Positions 25,691 through 35,224 of a DNA stretch of 64,000 nucleotides are shown here, one piece after another. The position numbers and the translations under genes were made by a program. The DNA lies in the NCBI RefSeq assembly GCF_003967015.1, contig NZ_AP017560.1, forward strand, positions 2,666,001 through 2,730,000. The letters run 5' to 3'. The notes below the pieces were generated by a model. The model did no database searches, was not told the DNA's origin, and was given only the letters and a program-made list of their open reading frames with translations. Each line of letters opens with the position of its first letter. Positions within the stretch are counted from its first letter, which is position 1. Origin of the DNA: Pseudanabaena sp. ABRG5-3 (GTDB taxonomy: Bacteria; Cyanobacteriota; Cyanobacteriia; Pseudanabaenales; Pseudanabaenaceae).

Positions 25691-26328
25691 AAAAAATCCC
25701 AGAAGGTCATCGTATTTTAGATGCAGGAGCAGGAGAACAGCAATTTAAAAGACTTTGTTTACATCTTGAATATGTATCTCAAGATTTTGCTAAATATGAT
25801 GGTAGTGGAGATAATAAAGGGTTGCAAGTAGGAAAGTGGAATCAGGAAAATATAGATATTGTTTCTGATATCACATCAATTCCACAACCTGATTCTTCAT
25901 TTGATGCTGTTTTATGTACAGAAGTATTTGAACATATCCCAGAGCCATTACTAGCATTAAAAGAGTTTTCTAGATTATTACGTCCAGATGGCTATCTGAT
26001 TATCACTGCACCATTTTGTAGTCTCACACACTTTTCACCTTATCACTACTACAGTGGCTTTAATAGATATTTTTATGAGACCCACTTATCTCAATATGGA
26101 TTTGAGATTATTGATTTACAAGCAAATGGTAATTTTTTTGAATATTTGGCTCAAGAGCTAAGGCGTTTACCCTATATAGCAAATACATATTCAAATGATC
26201 GTATGAGAAAGTGGGAAAATCTAGCATTAAAAATCCTACTAAAAGCCCTAGAGCGTTTTTATCATCAAGATAAAGGATCTGCTAATTTATTAAATTTTGG
26301 ATTTCATGTAATGGCTATTAAAAAGTAA
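25624..26328 (+). CDS. Class I SAM-dependent methyltransferase (type 11)
   Basis: 234 residues. EGHRILDAGAGEQQFKRL is the SAM-binding glycine loop (about residues 24-41), and the motif FDAVLCTEVFEHIPEPLLALKEFSR, with a long RLLRPDGYLIITAPF following, is the Methyltransf_11 signature. It starts 67 bp inside the preceding gene; an alternative start would be at a later codon but none gives a better N-terminus. Substrate probably a sugar or lipid-linked glycan. Confidence 0.85.
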   Translation: MLDTKIGTQNEENRLFWLQKTLEKIPEGHRILDAGAGEQQFKRLCLHLEYVSQDFAKYDGSGDNKGLQVGKWNQENIDIVSDITSIPQPDSSFDAVLCTEVFEHIPEPLLALKEFSRLLRPDGYLIITAPFCSLTHFSPYHYYSGFNRYFYETHLSQYGFEIIDLQANGNFFEYLAQELRRLPYIANTYSNDRMRKWENLALKILLKALERFYHQDKGSANLLNFGFHVMAIKK

Positions 26329-26336
26329 AATTAATT

Positions 26337-27221
26337 ATGATTATTGTAAGACTAATTGGTGGCTTAGGTAATCAAATGTTTCAGTATGCTGCTGCTCGAA
26401 GATTGGCAGAGAAACATTCAACCATACTCAAACTTGATATTACCCAATTTGAAACTTATAAATTACGAAAATATGACTTGCATTGTTTCCACATTTGGGA
26501 GCATCTAGCCACCAGAAATGAAATCAATCAAATTTTAGGTAATTCTCAAAATATAATTAATCGCACAGTTCGTAAAGTATCTAGGGAATTAGGGTTGAAG
26601 TATCTACAAAATAATAAGTTAGTGCGTGAAAGATCTTTTGCCTTTGACTCTAATATTTTAGATGTACCTGACAATATTTTACTTGATGGCTATTGGCAAT
26701 CCGAAAAGTATTTTGCTGATATTACTAATATTCTACGTCGTGAATTTGTTGTTAAATATCAGCAAGATGCTCTGAGTCAAAGAATTGCTGATGTCATTCG
26801 GTCAACTGAATCAGTATCACTTCATGTGCGGCGTACTGATTATGTTCAAAATGCCGTAACTAACAAAGTTCATGGAACATGCGATCGCGATTATTATGAT
26901 CGCTGTGTTCGTTATATTAGTGAACGTATATTAAATCCTCATTTCTTTATCTTCTCTGATGAGCCTCAATGGGCTATAGAAAATCTTCAAATATCATTTC
27001 CTACCACAATAGTTAACTGTAATAATACATCTCGTGATTATGAAGATATACGTTTAATGAGTATGTGTAAGCATAATATAATTGCCAATAGTTCATTTAG
27101 TTGGTGGGGGGCATGGCTTAATAGCAACTACAGTAAAATTGTTTGCGCTCCCAAGCAATGGTTTGCTGACTCATCAAGAGATACGAGAGACATAATTCCA
27201 GATTTATGGATAAAACTATGA
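26337..27221 (+). CDS. Alpha-1,2-fucosyltransferase-like protein (GT11)
   Basis: 294 residues of glycosyltransferase family 11, which moves fucose (or a related deoxy sugar) from GDP-fucose to glycans. The N-terminal RLIGGLGNQMFQYAAARRLA, the central VSLHVRRTDYVQN with the basic GDP-binding motif, and the C-terminal IIANSSFSWWGAWLN are the three family hallmarks. It starts 8 bp after the methyltransferase. No gmd or fcl genes for GDP-fucose are in the window, so the donor must come from elsewhere. Confidence 0.93.
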   Translation: MIIVRLIGGLGNQMFQYAAARRLAEKHSTILKLDITQFETYKLRKYDLHCFHIWEHLATRNEINQILGNSQNIINRTVRKVSRELGLKYLQNNKLVRERSFAFDSNILDVPDNILLDGYWQSEKYFADITNILRREFVVKYQQDALSQRIADVIRSTESVSLHVRRTDYVQNAVTNKVHGTCDRDYYDRCVRYISERILNPHFFIFSDEPQWAIENLQISFPTTIVNCNNTSRDYEDIRLMSMCKHNIIANSSFSWWGAWLNSNYSKIVCAPKQWFADSSRDTRDIIPDLWIKL

Positions 27222-28234
27222 CCAATCCAAAGGTAACTGTTTTGATGCCTGTCTATAATGCAGAGCGGTATGTTGGCAAAGCTATAGAAAGTATTTTGAG
27301 CCAAACCTTTAAGAATTTTGAGTTTTTGATTATTGATGATGATTCAACAGATAATAGTTTAAGTATTATTAATTCATATAATGACCCAAGGATCACTTTA
27401 TTTAGTAATAGAAGTAACTGTGGTCTATCTTATACTTTAAATAGAGGCATAGAAATTGCTAAAGGAGAATACATAGCTAGGATGGATGCTGATGATATTA
27501 GCTTACCTAAGAGACTAGAAAAACAAGTTGAATTCATGGAAAATCATCCCGAAATAGGGATATGTGGTGCTTGGATTCATAGCTTTGATAAATTAGGCGA
27601 TCGCAATATTTGGCATTATCCCTCAACTCATGAGGAAATAGTATCTTGGTTATTTTTTAATTGCTGTTTTGCTCATCCTACAGTTGTTATAAGAAAGAAA
27701 CTATTTTGGGAAACAGGACTAAAATATAATCAAGAGTTTATGCCTTCTGAAGATTATGATCTCTGGGTAAAACTTATGAAAATAACTAAGGGAGTCAATT
27801 TACAGGAGGTTTTACTAAAGTATCGTTTGTCAGACAATCAAATGAGTAGTAGTAAATCCCTACAAATCTTAAATGCAAATAAGGTAAGGTTTCAGATATT
27901 AAATAGTATGGGTTTTCAATTAGATCAAGCACAACAGGAATTCCACTCAAAAATCTTAAATGATTCTTGGTGTCGAGATACGGTCTTTTTTGAAAAATCT
28001 ATACATTGGCTCGAAACAATATCAGAAACTAATAAATTACAAAAAATATTTCCTGAGCCTTGGTTTACAATTGGCTTGTCTAAATTCTTATTTGGGAAAT
28101 CATTAATGTATGCATCTTTATCCCTAGATACATACAGCCTATATAAAGCATCTAGGTTATCATTATTATATAAGCCAAATTTTTATGATCTCTTGAAATT
28201 AAGAATTAAAACCTTGGTAAAATTCTGGCAATAA
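27218..28234 (+). CDS. Family 2 glycosyltransferase
   Basis: GT-A fold glycosyltransferase of 338 residues with the GT2 opening KVTVLMPVYNAERYVGKAIE, the donor-binding FEFLIIDDDSTDNS and the metal-binding region YIARMDADDISLPKRLE. ATG at 27218 overlaps the stop of the gene before (ATGA), a sign of translational coupling; an upstream ATG at 27206 is possible. The C-terminal half includes SEDYDLWVKLM, typical of WcaA-like transferases that add sugars to lipid-linked glycans. Confidence 0.92.
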   Translation: MTNPKVTVLMPVYNAERYVGKAIESILSQTFKNFEFLIIDDDSTDNSLSIINSYNDPRITLFSNRSNCGLSYTLNRGIEIAKGEYIARMDADDISLPKRLEKQVEFMENHPEIGICGAWIHSFDKLGDRNIWHYPSTHEEIVSWLFFNCCFAHPTVVIRKKLFWETGLKYNQEFMPSEDYDLWVKLMKITKGVNLQEVLLKYRLSDNQMSSSKSLQILNANKVRFQILNSMGFQLDQAQQEFHSKILNDSWCRDTVFFEKSIHWLETISETNKLQKIFPEPWFTIGLSKFLFGKSLMYASLSLDTYSLYKASRLSLLYKPNFYDLLKLRIKTLVKFWQ

Positions 28235-28321
28235 AATTTGAGACTAATTTTAATTGAAATCTGAGGCAAGACAAAGTCTAAATTTAATGATAATTGTGAT
28301 TTTATTCTAGATTGAGTTTTT

Positions 28322-29287
28322 ATGAATAAGTCTAAGGTTTCTATCCTAATACCATGCTATAACGCTGAGAAATGGCTTACTGAGACATTAAAATCTGTTT
28401 TAGACCAAACATATAAAGACAAAGAAATTATCATAATTGATGATGGCTCAACTGATAATAGTCTACTTATTTCTAAACAGTTTGAGTCAGCTAATGTGAA
28501 GGTGATTAGCCAAGAAAATCGCGGAGCTAGTGCAGCGAGAAATAGAGCTTTGATTGAGGCTCAGGGAGATTTGATTCAATATTTGGATGCTGATGATTTA
28601 TTAGCTCCTGATAAAATTGAACTTCAGATAAACCTGTTGCGCCAAGGCTATACCGACTATGTGATTTCAGGAGAATGGGGTAGATTTTACAACTCTCCCT
28701 TAGAAACCAAATTTACCAAAGAGGTAGTTTGGCAAGATCTCTCTCCTGTTGATTGTTTGGTTTATTTTTTGCGGCGAGAGGGAATGATGCCCTTACATAG
28801 TTGGTTAATCCCTCGACATATTGCAGAAAAAGCTGGTGGATGGAATGAGGAATTATCTTTGAATGATGATGGCGAATACTTTTGTCGTGTTATTCTTGCT
28901 AGCCAAGGTATTAAGTTTTGTGTAGGGGCTAAATCCTACTATCGATCAGGTATTGATGGTAGTTTAAGTAGTCTAAAATCTCATTCAGCTTTGAAGTCGG
29001 CTTTTTTAGCAGTGCAATTATGTACAGATAGCCTACTAGCCAGAGAAAATAGCGATCGCACCCGATATGCTTGTGCTTGTTATTGGCAGTCTTTTATTTT
29101 TATGGCATATCCACAAGTTCCAGAATTAATTCAGTATGCAGAGCAAAATATTCGCGCTCTTGGAGGCTGTGATTTAAAACCTTCTGGTGGAGAAATGTTT
29201 AAAGTTATCCGCGACACCTTGGGATGGAAATTAGCGATGCGCTTGCAGAGACTTTACTATCGCTATCGATATCAGATTCATACTTAA
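28322..29287 (+). CDS. Family 2 glycosyltransferase (second)
   Basis: 321 residues. VSILIPCYNAEKWLTETLKS, KEIIIIDDGSTDNSLLIS and DLIQYLDADDLLAPDKIELQ are the nucleotide-sugar and DxD regions of GT2 enzymes; GASAARNRALIEA lies between them. The C-terminal part (LNDDGEYFCRVILA, then a helical tail) is as in related WcaA/SpsA-type proteins. It is preceded by an 87-bp gap and followed by a 12-bp gap to the next glycosyltransferase. Confidence 0.92.
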   Translation: MNKSKVSILIPCYNAEKWLTETLKSVLDQTYKDKEIIIIDDGSTDNSLLISKQFESANVKVISQENRGASAARNRALIEAQGDLIQYLDADDLLAPDKIELQINLLRQGYTDYVISGEWGRFYNSPLETKFTKEVVWQDLSPVDCLVYFLRREGMMPLHSWLIPRHIAEKAGGWNEELSLNDDGEYFCRVILASQGIKFCVGAKSYYRSGIDGSLSSLKSHSALKSAFLAVQLCTDSLLARENSDRTRYACACYWQSFIFMAYPQVPELIQYAEQNIRALGGCDLKPSGGEMFKVIRDTLGWKLAMRLQRLYYRYRYQIHT

Positions 29288-29299
29288 TGACTCAAGCTG

Positions 29300-30529
29300 A
29301 TGGCAAAAATTCTGATTCTGATTGGCGGACATTTATGTACTGCACCGCGTCCTCAAAAGGAGGCAGAAAGTTTAACTAGAGCAGGACATGATGTGACTGT
29401 TGCAGGATGCTGGTTTGATCCAGTATTGGTACAACGGGATCGATTGCTTATGGGTATTAAGCAATGGAAATTTGAGGCAGTTCTTGATTTTCAACCATAT
29501 CAGAGAGTTAACAATTGCTCTGTTCGTTGGCGATCGCGGATTGCTAAGGAAAAATTTCAGAGACTAGGCATATTTTCTCCTGACTTATTGGGCTATGGGA
29601 TAAAGGAAATGATGAAATATGCCCAGAAAGCCAAAGCTGATTTAACAATTGTTCATTCGGAAGCAGGACTTTGGGTAGGCAATCAATTGATAGAGCAGGG
29701 GTATCGAGTTGGGATTGATTTTGAGGATTGGTTTTCTGAGAATATTCTCCCAGAAGTTCATACTAGTCAGCCGATCAATCAATTGAAATCTTTGGAAAGT
29801 CAGTTAATCAATGAATGTACCTACTGTATTACCACTTCTCTCGCCATGGCTCAAGGCTTAGCTCAGGCTTACCAATCAAAGATTCCCACCGTGATTTACA
29901 ATACATTTCCTTGGGAAGAGCGATTACAAATTGATGGTCAAATTCGCGATCGCCGGAATCTTGATTTACTGTCGATTCACTGGTTTTCACAAACTATTGG
30001 ACAGGGCAGAGGATTAGAGATTCTCTTCCAGTCGTTGCCATATATTCATAAACCTATAGAAATCCATCTGCGAGGAAACTATCCTGAAAGTTCTCGTCGA
30101 TGGCTAGAGCTACAGATTCCTCCAGAATGGCGCGATCGCTTATTTATCCATCCTACTGTCCCTAACAACGAATTATTGGCTCGAATCGCTGAACATGATA
30201 TTGGATTAGCTTTAGAAATTCCTTACTGCCTTAATAAACAATTGACGATAAGCAATAAACTCTTTCAGTATTTACAGGCAGGGTTATCAGTAATTGCCAC
30301 AGATACAGAAGGTCAAAGTGAGATACTGTCTCAATATCCTGAAATTGGTCAATTAATACCATATGACGATGCGATCACATTAGCATCAGCAATAAATAGC
30401 TTAATTAACAATTCCTCTAAATTAAAATCTAATAAACAATCTGCTTTGAAAGTTGCCCAAGAGAAATTAAACTGGAAACAACAAGAAGATAAAATTGTCG
30501 CTCTAGTTGAACAGGCAATTAGCAATTAA
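29300..30529 (+). CDS. GT-B glycosyltransferase (GT4-like)
   Basis: 409 residues with a GT-B layout: an N-terminal domain opening MAKILILIGGHLCTAPRPQ and a C-terminal nucleotide-sugar domain with GQGRGLEILFQSL, HIGLALEIPYC-like segment at IAEHDIGLALEIPYCLNKQL and FQYLQAGLSVIATDTEGQSE. The last region matches the donor-binding part of GT4 enzymes, though the classic E-x7-E spacing is not obvious. Tightly linked to the upstream GT2 gene. Confidence 0.8.
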   Translation: MAKILILIGGHLCTAPRPQKEAESLTRAGHDVTVAGCWFDPVLVQRDRLLMGIKQWKFEAVLDFQPYQRVNNCSVRWRSRIAKEKFQRLGIFSPDLLGYGIKEMMKYAQKAKADLTIVHSEAGLWVGNQLIEQGYRVGIDFEDWFSENILPEVHTSQPINQLKSLESQLINECTYCITTSLAMAQGLAQAYQSKIPTVIYNTFPWEERLQIDGQIRDRRNLDLLSIHWFSQTIGQGRGLEILFQSLPYIHKPIEIHLRGNYPESSRRWLELQIPPEWRDRLFIHPTVPNNELLARIAEHDIGLALEIPYCLNKQLTISNKLFQYLQAGLSVIATDTEGQSEILSQYPEIGQLIPYDDAITLASAINSLINNSSKLKSNKQSALKVAQEKLNWKQQEDKIVALVEQAISN

Positions 30530-30670
30530 ATATAGAATAGTATAACTCAGTATTTGAGCTAATTAATATGTTAGGTTTAACGCATCCTAATAAATAATTA
30601 ATCCTTCTTACTTACCTCTGATTTTGACATTTTAGATAGTTAATATTCTATAAAACATATTCTCTTGATT

Positions 30671-31402
30671 ATGATTAAGCAAAGAACTTTAAAACAAAAA
30701 ATTGGGGTTTGGTTGTTACCCCATCTTCCAGTGAATAATCATGTTTTTAACCACATACGTCTTGAACTTAATGCTTGGTTAGTTCGGACATTTTTTCTGC
30801 TCAATCCATTTTACTTAAAGACAATAGTAAATTTAAAGAATGCAGAAGATTTATTGGTTAATATTGGTTGTGGTCCTTTTGGTAAAGAGAATTGGGTAAA
30901 TATTGATCTATTTTCACATCCTAATTTGACAATACGTTATGATGCTCGGAAGAAATTTCCGTTATCTAATAATTCCTGTCGAGGAATCCATGTAGAGCAT
31001 TTCTTTGAACATTTAAATCCGATTGATGAAGTACCTGCATTTCTAAATGAGTGCTATCGGTGTATGCAGACTGGTGCGGTTTTGAGGATAATTGTCCCTG
31101 ACCTAGAGCTTTATATCAGAGCATACCTATCGGAAGGATGGGAGCTTTTTAATCAAATTGGATGTGGAGGGGATAAGCCTCAAGAAGCTTTTAAAACTAA
31201 AATGGATGCTTTAAACCATGTCTTTGTTCAAGGTTGGGAACACTACGGAGGATATGATGCTGAGAACTTAGAGATAGTACTTCGCGAAGCAGGGTTTTCT
31301 CAGGTTAACCGTGTAGATTGGAGAAGTGGCAATTTTCCTGTTGAATGTATTGATCGTGAACAGCATCGTTCTTATTCACTTTATTTTGAAGCCCAAAAAT
31401 AA
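30671..31402 (+). CDS. SAM-dependent methyltransferase-like protein
   Basis: About 243 residues. LLVNIGCGPFGKENWVNIDL replaces the usual DxGxGxG loop, and CRGIHVEHFFEHLNPIDEVP with a later RCMQTGAVLRIIVPDLELYI is the methyltransferase type 11/DUF variant common in glycan loci. The frame opens at a TTG at 30665, but the ATG two codons later (30671) is preferred. It could modify a sugar or serve as a predicted SAM-dependent enzyme of unknown substrate. A long hairpin at 31446-31498 follows. Confidence 0.8.
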   Translation: MIKQRTLKQKIGVWLLPHLPVNNHVFNHIRLELNAWLVRTFFLLNPFYLKTIVNLKNAEDLLVNIGCGPFGKENWVNIDLFSHPNLTIRYDARKKFPLSNNSCRGIHVEHFFEHLNPIDEVPAFLNECYRCMQTGAVLRIIVPDLELYIRAYLSEGWELFNQIGCGGDKPQEAFKTKMDALNHVFVQGWEHYGGYDAENLEIVLREAGFSQVNRVDWRSGNFPVECIDREQHRSYSLYFEAQK

Positions 31403-31445
31403 TGTTGATATTCAGAATTACAACGCTTTACGCTTAAACCCAAAC

Positions 31446-31498
31446 CAAGAAATTTTTTTAAAAGGCTTGCTTCGCAAGCCTTTTAAAAAATTTCTTGT
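31446..31498. terminator. Long hairpin with GC-TTC-GC tip
   Basis: Left arm through AAGGCTTGC (to 31470), loop TTC, right arm GCAAGCCTTTT onwards to 31498, with one bulged T in the A/T-rich outer stem. A terminator or attenuator inside the glycan locus, dividing it into two possible transcripts. Confidence 0.75.
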
Positions 31499-31562
31499 GG
31501 TTCGTTTGATCAACAACTGCTGTAAGTGACTAATAACATGAGGCAATTTAGAGAGGTTTGAT

Positions 31563-32597
31563 ATGCGGATTCTAATTACTGCTGATCCTGAATTGCCTGT
31601 ACCACCAAAACTCTACGGTGGAATTGAGAGAATTGTTGATGTGTTGGTGACTGGATTGCAAAGTCTTGGTCATACCGTTGGGTTGGTTGCACACCATCAA
31701 TCAACTTCAAAAGCAGACAGATTATTTTCTTGGCGAGGTCAGCGATCGCAAAGTAAATTTGATACTTTCCAAAACGTGATGACTCTATGGTCAGCCGTAC
31801 AAGAATTTAAGCCTGATGTTGTCCATAGCTTTTCCCGCATTTTTTATATGCTGCCAATTCTGCGATCGCCTATTCCCAAGATCATGTCTTACCAGAGAAG
31901 ACCGAGCGACCATACAGTTCGACTAGCATCACAAATTGCAGGCAAATCTCTAACTTTTACAGGTTGTAGCGATCACATTTGTCAAATAGGCAGTAAGGCT
32001 GGTGGCACTTGGCAAACTATTTATAATTGTGTTGATCTTGCAAAGTACACATTTCAACCAAAAGTCTCACCTGATGCACCACTAGTGTTTTTGAGTCGGA
32101 TTGAGCGGATTAAAGGGGCGCATACAGCGATCGCGATCGCCAAAAAAACTGACAAAAAGTTAATAATTGCGGGCAATTATAGTGACACAGGCGAAGAGGG
32201 AAAATATTGGCGAGAACAAATAGAGCCAAATCTGGATAACAGGCAAATTAAATATATCGGCTCGATCAATGATGAACAAAAAAATAACTTGTTAGGTCAA
32301 GCCTTAGCGATGGTTGTGCCTATTGAGTGGGAAGAGCCTTTTGGAATTGTTTTTGCGGAAGCTTTGGCATGTGGTACTCCTGTAATATCTTGTCCAAGAG
32401 GAGCTTTACCTGAAATCATCCGTCAAGAAATTGATGGCTACCTGATTGAAACAATTGATGAAGCTAAGCGAGCTATTCATAACATTTCACAAATTGATCG
32501 TCACAATTGTCGTCAAAGGGTTGAACATAAATTCTCAACTTCGACAGTTATCAAACAATATGAGCAAGTTTATGACACTTTGCAAGGTGAGCATTAG
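31563..32597 (+). CDS. Family 4 glycosyltransferase
   Basis: 344-residue GT-B enzyme. The N-terminal domain opens MRILITADPELPVPPKLYGG with the GGIER loop of this subgroup, and the C-terminal domain has VFLSRIERIKGAHTAIAIAK and EWEEPFGIVFAEALACGTPV, where the two glutamates give the E-x7-E motif. It starts a second block after the internal hairpin; a 165-bp gap precedes it. Likely retaining transferase using an NDP- or GDP-sugar. Confidence 0.92.
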   Translation: MRILITADPELPVPPKLYGGIERIVDVLVTGLQSLGHTVGLVAHHQSTSKADRLFSWRGQRSQSKFDTFQNVMTLWSAVQEFKPDVVHSFSRIFYMLPILRSPIPKIMSYQRRPSDHTVRLASQIAGKSLTFTGCSDHICQIGSKAGGTWQTIYNCVDLAKYTFQPKVSPDAPLVFLSRIERIKGAHTAIAIAKKTDKKLIIAGNYSDTGEEGKYWREQIEPNLDNRQIKYIGSINDEQKNNLLGQALAMVVPIEWEEPFGIVFAEALACGTPVISCPRGALPEIIRQEIDGYLIETIDEAKRAIHNISQIDRHNCRQRVEHKFSTSTVIKQYEQVYDTLQGEH

Positions 32598-32687
32598 GTA
32601 GTTTCACAATAAGGGATATTCTACTGAGAGATAGGATTATGATATTGCGAGCCAATAAAGCTAAAAAATATTAGAACTTTTATACAA

Positions 32688-33977
32688 ATGAAGCGCCGAG
32701 TACTGATTGTTAGTCCTTATTTCCCCCCAATTAATGCAGCTGATCATCATCGCATTAGAATGTCGTTGCCATACTTGCGTGAGTTTGGATGGGAACCGAT
32801 CATTCTGTGCGTAGATCCCAGTTTTATAGAAGGAATAACTGATTCATATTTAGAATTAACAATTCCTTCAGATATAGAAGTTCTACAATCCTATGCTATA
32901 CCTCCTCAAATTTCTCGAAAAGTAGGACTAGGTAATTTAGCGCTTAGATCAATACCTTTCTTAATTAATACTGTTTCTAAATATTTAGAAAAGAATTCCA
33001 TTGATTTGGTTTATTTTTCTAACACGGTGTTTTTAACTATGGCATTAGGTCGATATTGGCTCAAGCAATACAAAATACCCTATGTTTTAGATTTTCAAGA
33101 TCTTTGGTTAAGCGATTATTACGATCGCACTAATAATCCTCCTCCTGGTGGGAAACTAAAGTATAAAACCTCTCAGTTACTTGCCAAAATATTAGAACCA
33201 TTTGCACTCAAAAAAGTTAGTCATATTACCAGTGTTTCATCAGAATATCCACAGATATTAAAACAGCGATATCCATGGTTACAGGATCAGCAATTTACAA
33301 TACTGCCATTTGGAGCACCTGAAAATGATTTTAAAATCCTAGCTAGCCTGAATATTAAACAAAAAATATTTGATCCAAATGATGGCTATCAACATTGGGT
33401 ATATGTTGGTAGGGGTGGTGATGACATGAAATTTAGTATCAACGCTCTTTTTGCAGCAATTCAAAGACATCGTCATCAATTTTGTAATTTATGGCAAAAT
33501 ATCAAGATCCATTTTGTTGGCACTAAATATTCAATCTTTGATAACAATAGGGAAATCGAGGCGATCGCAAAATCCTATGATATTGACGATTTAGTAACTG
33601 AATATCCTCAACGTGTCTCTTATTTTGAAGCATTACAGGTATTAAAAGATAGCCACACCATTTTAATTATTGGTTCTGATGATCAAGGATATTCTGCTTC
33701 AAAAGTATATCCATGTATTCTTGCCCGGAAGCCTATTTTAGCAATTTTGCATCAGCAAAGCCTTGTAGTAGATGTCATCAATCAATGCCAAGCAGGACTT
33801 GTTGCAAATTTTAACAGTAACTCTACTATCGCTGAAGTTTCTGATATGGTTATGCAATTAATAGATAAATTATTAACATCTGATTCATTACCCACCACAA
33901 ATTGGGAGATGTTTGAACCATATACTGCCAAAAAGATGACTCAAATACTCTGTAATATTTTTGATAAATCAGTCTAG
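32688..33977 (+). CDS. Glycosyltransferase-like protein (GT-B)
   Basis: 429 residues. RVLIVSPYFPPINAADHHRI at the start and PYVLDFQDLWLSDYYDRTNN are typical of a GT4-related group in which the N-terminal domain carries a D-x-x-D/W motif. The C-terminal domain is weaker: HWVYVGRGGDDMKFS, then EALQVLKDSHTILIIGSDD and YPCILARKPILAILHQQS. A clear E-x7-E motif is not evident, so the mechanism is uncertain. Confidence 0.8.
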   Translation: MKRRVLIVSPYFPPINAADHHRIRMSLPYLREFGWEPIILCVDPSFIEGITDSYLELTIPSDIEVLQSYAIPPQISRKVGLGNLALRSIPFLINTVSKYLEKNSIDLVYFSNTVFLTMALGRYWLKQYKIPYVLDFQDLWLSDYYDRTNNPPPGGKLKYKTSQLLAKILEPFALKKVSHITSVSSEYPQILKQRYPWLQDQQFTILPFGAPENDFKILASLNIKQKIFDPNDGYQHWVYVGRGGDDMKFSINALFAAIQRHRHQFCNLWQNIKIHFVGTKYSIFDNNREIEAIAKSYDIDDLVTEYPQRVSYFEALQVLKDSHTILIIGSDDQGYSASKVYPCILARKPILAILHQQSLVVDVINQCQAGLVANFNSNSTIAEVSDMVMQLIDKLLTSDSLPTTNWEMFEPYTAKKMTQILCNIFDKSV

Positions 33978-34013
33978 TAAATAATGTTCCTTAAATAAAT
34001 ATAGATCTTGAGT

Positions 34014-35171
34014 ATGAAAGAAAGTCAACAAAATCAAAAGCTATTAAATCTACGTGTTTTAGCAGTATTACCAGGACTAGAGCTTTTTGGTAATGAGCGA
34101 GACAATATTGAAGTTTATATAGCACTAAGAGAACAAGGAGCCAAAGTCTTAATAGGAATTAGTAAAAATCATATCAATAGTGATGTTGAGAAGTATTTAC
34201 AGAAGTTAGATTTTGAAACATTTAATCTTCCTTTTGGGAACCAATGGTCATGGATGTGGCTCAAGCAATATCCACTTTCTATATTTGAAAAAATGAATCA
34301 GTTATGGAATTGTAGCCGTATCCTTTTGCAGCAGATTAAAACTTTTCAACCGACACATATTCATCTCGGCTCTCTTATGGGATATAACTACATAGCTCCT
34401 GCTTTAGTTTTTAATCAAATTCCACTCATTTACCGTATGGGTGACGCTCCACCAACTGATTCTAGCTACAACCTAAAAATTTGGCACTTTGCAATGAAAA
34501 GAGCCTCAAAAGTAATAGCAGTCTCTGAATTTATTAGTCAACAGATCATAGCCCAAGGAGTTTCACAGGCAAAAATCACAAAAATCTACAATGTAGCTCC
34601 ATCCAGATTATTTCCCTCGGATATCAAAAGTGTAAAGCGAGATGGATTAGTATATGTAGGTAGACTGGCAGAAAATAAAGGATTGTGTCATCTATTTCAA
34701 GCTTTTAGTAAAACGCAGGAACAGAATTTAACTATAGTTGGCTGTTCTGTTTATGATGCTAACTTTAGAAATCAGTTAGAAGATTGGGTCAAATTCAACA
34801 ATTTACAAGAACGAGTTCATTTCTTAGGGCAGGTAGATGATCCAACAATATACTATGCAAAATCTCTAATTCATGTTGCACCATCAATCGTACAAGAAGC
34901 CTTGGGTATGGTTGTTTTAGAGGCTAAGAAAGTAGGAACACCTTCTATTGTATTTCCATCTGGTGGATTACCTGAAATGATAAGACATGGCATTGATGGC
35001 TATATTTGCCGAGATAAAACTCCTGAAGCTTTGACTGAAGCTATTGAGTGGATGTTAGCGGATCGCGATCGCTTAAGTAAAATGGGAGAAGCGGCTCGCC
35101 ATGATTATGAAACAAGATTTGGTAGAGAGAGATTTCTGCAAGAGTGGGCTAATAGTTATCTAGACAATTAA
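34014..35171 (+). CDS. Family 4 glycosyltransferase (second)
   Basis: About 385 residues. RVLAVLPGLELFGNERDNIE at the N-terminus; the C-terminal donor domain includes GLVYVGRLAENKGLCHLFQA and APSIVQEALGMVVLEAKKVG, which contains the E-x7-E motif, followed by GGLPEMIRHGIDGYIC. The frame begins at a TTG (34008) but the ATG at 34014 is preferred. It lies 36 bp after the previous gene and 53 bp before the polymerase-like gene. Confidence 0.9.
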   Translation: MKESQQNQKLLNLRVLAVLPGLELFGNERDNIEVYIALREQGAKVLIGISKNHINSDVEKYLQKLDFETFNLPFGNQWSWMWLKQYPLSIFEKMNQLWNCSRILLQQIKTFQPTHIHLGSLMGYNYIAPALVFNQIPLIYRMGDAPPTDSSYNLKIWHFAMKRASKVIAVSEFISQQIIAQGVSQAKITKIYNVAPSRLFPSDIKSVKRDGLVYVGRLAENKGLCHLFQAFSKTQEQNLTIVGCSVYDANFRNQLEDWVKFNNLQERVHFLGQVDDPTIYYAKSLIHVAPSIVQEALGMVVLEAKKVGTPSIVFPSGGLPEMIRHGIDGYICRDKTPEALTEAIEWMLADRDRLSKMGEAARHDYETRFGRERFLQEWANSYLDN

Positions 35172-35224
35172 GTATTTAGGGATTTATATCGCGTTTATTA
35201 AATATTACAAAATCTATAGATACA

